From an uncultured Saprospiraceae bacterium (GTDB taxonomy: Bacteria; Bacteroidota; Bacteroidia; Chitinophagales; Saprospiraceae): 34,322 bases of DNA. Positions within the stretch are counted from its first letter, which is position 1, and each line of letters opens with the position of its first letter. The notes under the pieces were generated by a model that was not told the origin of the DNA, did not search any database, and was given only the letters and a program-made list of their open reading frames with translations. A program made the position numbers and the translations under genes. The stretch spans positions 1 through 34,322 of the forward strand of contig CALLWB010000080.1 of NCBI GenBank assembly GCA_938016265.1, given 5' to 3'. Of the stretch, positions 33,822 through 34,322 are shown piece by piece.

Positions 33822-34322
33822 ATGAAAAAACTACTCCTAAAAACAACAAGTTACCTGTATATCGAAGCAAGTTTTACTGAATGGCTCGACATATTAGGCT
33901 ATAGCAAACAAGCAATTTACAACCTACCAACTCATGTCCGCGAGTTCCTATGGTGGTTGGAGCAAAGACAAATCACGACCTTATCCCAAGTAAATCAGTT
34001 GACCGTTGACGAGTATTACGAATGGTTGAAAACTAGGAAGAATCATAGACTTGGCGGAGGGCTAAGCAGTAGTTACATCAACAAACACAGGCAAGCGTTG
34101 CTCTTGTTTTTTAGTTATCTGCACCAAGCAAACCACGCTGATTTACAACGAGTGATATTAAAAAGTGAGTTAGCCGATAGTGCGAAAATCGAAGTATTAA
34201 CAAGGAAAGAAATCAAGGAGCTCTACGAGCAAACCCGAGGACATAATCTAGGGAAAAGAGCAGAAGTATTAAACAGCAGAGACCGAGCAATGTTAGCGGT
34301 TTTTTATGGTTGCGGACTTCGA
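33822..34322 (+). CDS. Tyrosine recombinase/integrase, 3' truncated by the window edge
   Basis: The first 167 residues are present. An N-terminal SAM-like, phage-integrase-type DNA-binding domain (about 5-115) includes YSKQAIYNLPTHVREFLWWL and SYINKHRQALLLFFSYL. The start of the catalytic domain follows: VLTRKEIKELYEQTR, then RDRAMLAVFYGCGLR, which carries the first catalytic arginine at the last codon of the window. The remaining catalytic residues (HxxR and Tyr) lie beyond the edge. It follows the ATPase in the same direction and probably belongs to the same operon. I chose the ATG at 33822 because translation from there has no interruption to the end. Confidence 0.85.
   Translation, partial: MKKLLLKTTSYLYIEASFTEWLDILGYSKQAIYNLPTHVREFLWWLEQRQITTLSQVNQLTVDEYYEWLKTRKNHRLGGGLSSSYINKHRQALLLFFSYLHQANHADLQRVILKSELADSAKIEVLTRKEIKELYEQTRGHNLGKRAEVLNSRDRAMLAVFYGCGLR

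Overview
The window is chromosomal DNA of a Bacteroidota bacterium, most likely from the Saprospiria (Lewinella or Haliscomenobacter-like). The evidence is a SusC/SusD pair, a giant SprB-repeat protein, a type IX secretion (T9SS) C-terminal sorting domain, an Rhs-type toxin tip, promoters of the Bacteroidota form (TTG, about 20 nt, TAnnTTTG), and a lack of Shine-Dalgarno sequences. No taxonomic marker gene is present, so the class-level call is an inference.

Layout. Positions 1-399 hold no gene but carry two tandem strong minus-strand promoters and a leader that resembles a Bacteroidota 16S rRNA leader, so an rRNA operon probably starts just off the left edge. Next come a membrane glycosyltransferase (400-1707, +) and, convergent to it, a compact minus-strand operon of carbamoyltransferase, a 49-aa DUF5989 protein (2144-2293) and an SxtJ-like membrane protein. 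A SusC/SusD outer-membrane uptake pair (4264-8573, -) follows. An AT-rich 790-bp gap separates it from the 2468-aa SprB-repeat protein (9365-16771, +), which converges on a 1730-aa secreted protein with a T9SS sorting domain (16875-22067, -). A strong terminator lies between these two.

The middle part holds a rhodanese lipoprotein (-) divergent from a two-gene redox unit (FAD/NAD oxidoreductase plus a membrane polyferredoxin of the NapH/NosR/RdxA type), then two tandem paralogous secreted thioredoxin-like proteins. Fifty bases later comes an orphan Rhs core tip fused to a putative zinc-metallopeptidase toxin. A lipoprotein gene, the candidate immunity gene, follows immediately.

The right end looks like a mobile element. 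After a GC-rich, palindrome-rich non-coding block come a small membrane ORF, an XRE regulator (-), a divergent promoter region with a long structured 5' leader, a P-loop ATPase (32161-33711, +), a repeat cluster with a perfect 11-6-11 bp inverted repeat, and the start of a tyrosine recombinase that runs off the window. The ATPase, the structured leader and the dif-like site beside the recombinase are the best candidates for an undescribed system. The orphan Rhs toxin/immunity cassette and the 915-bp higher-order repeat of the SprB protein come next.
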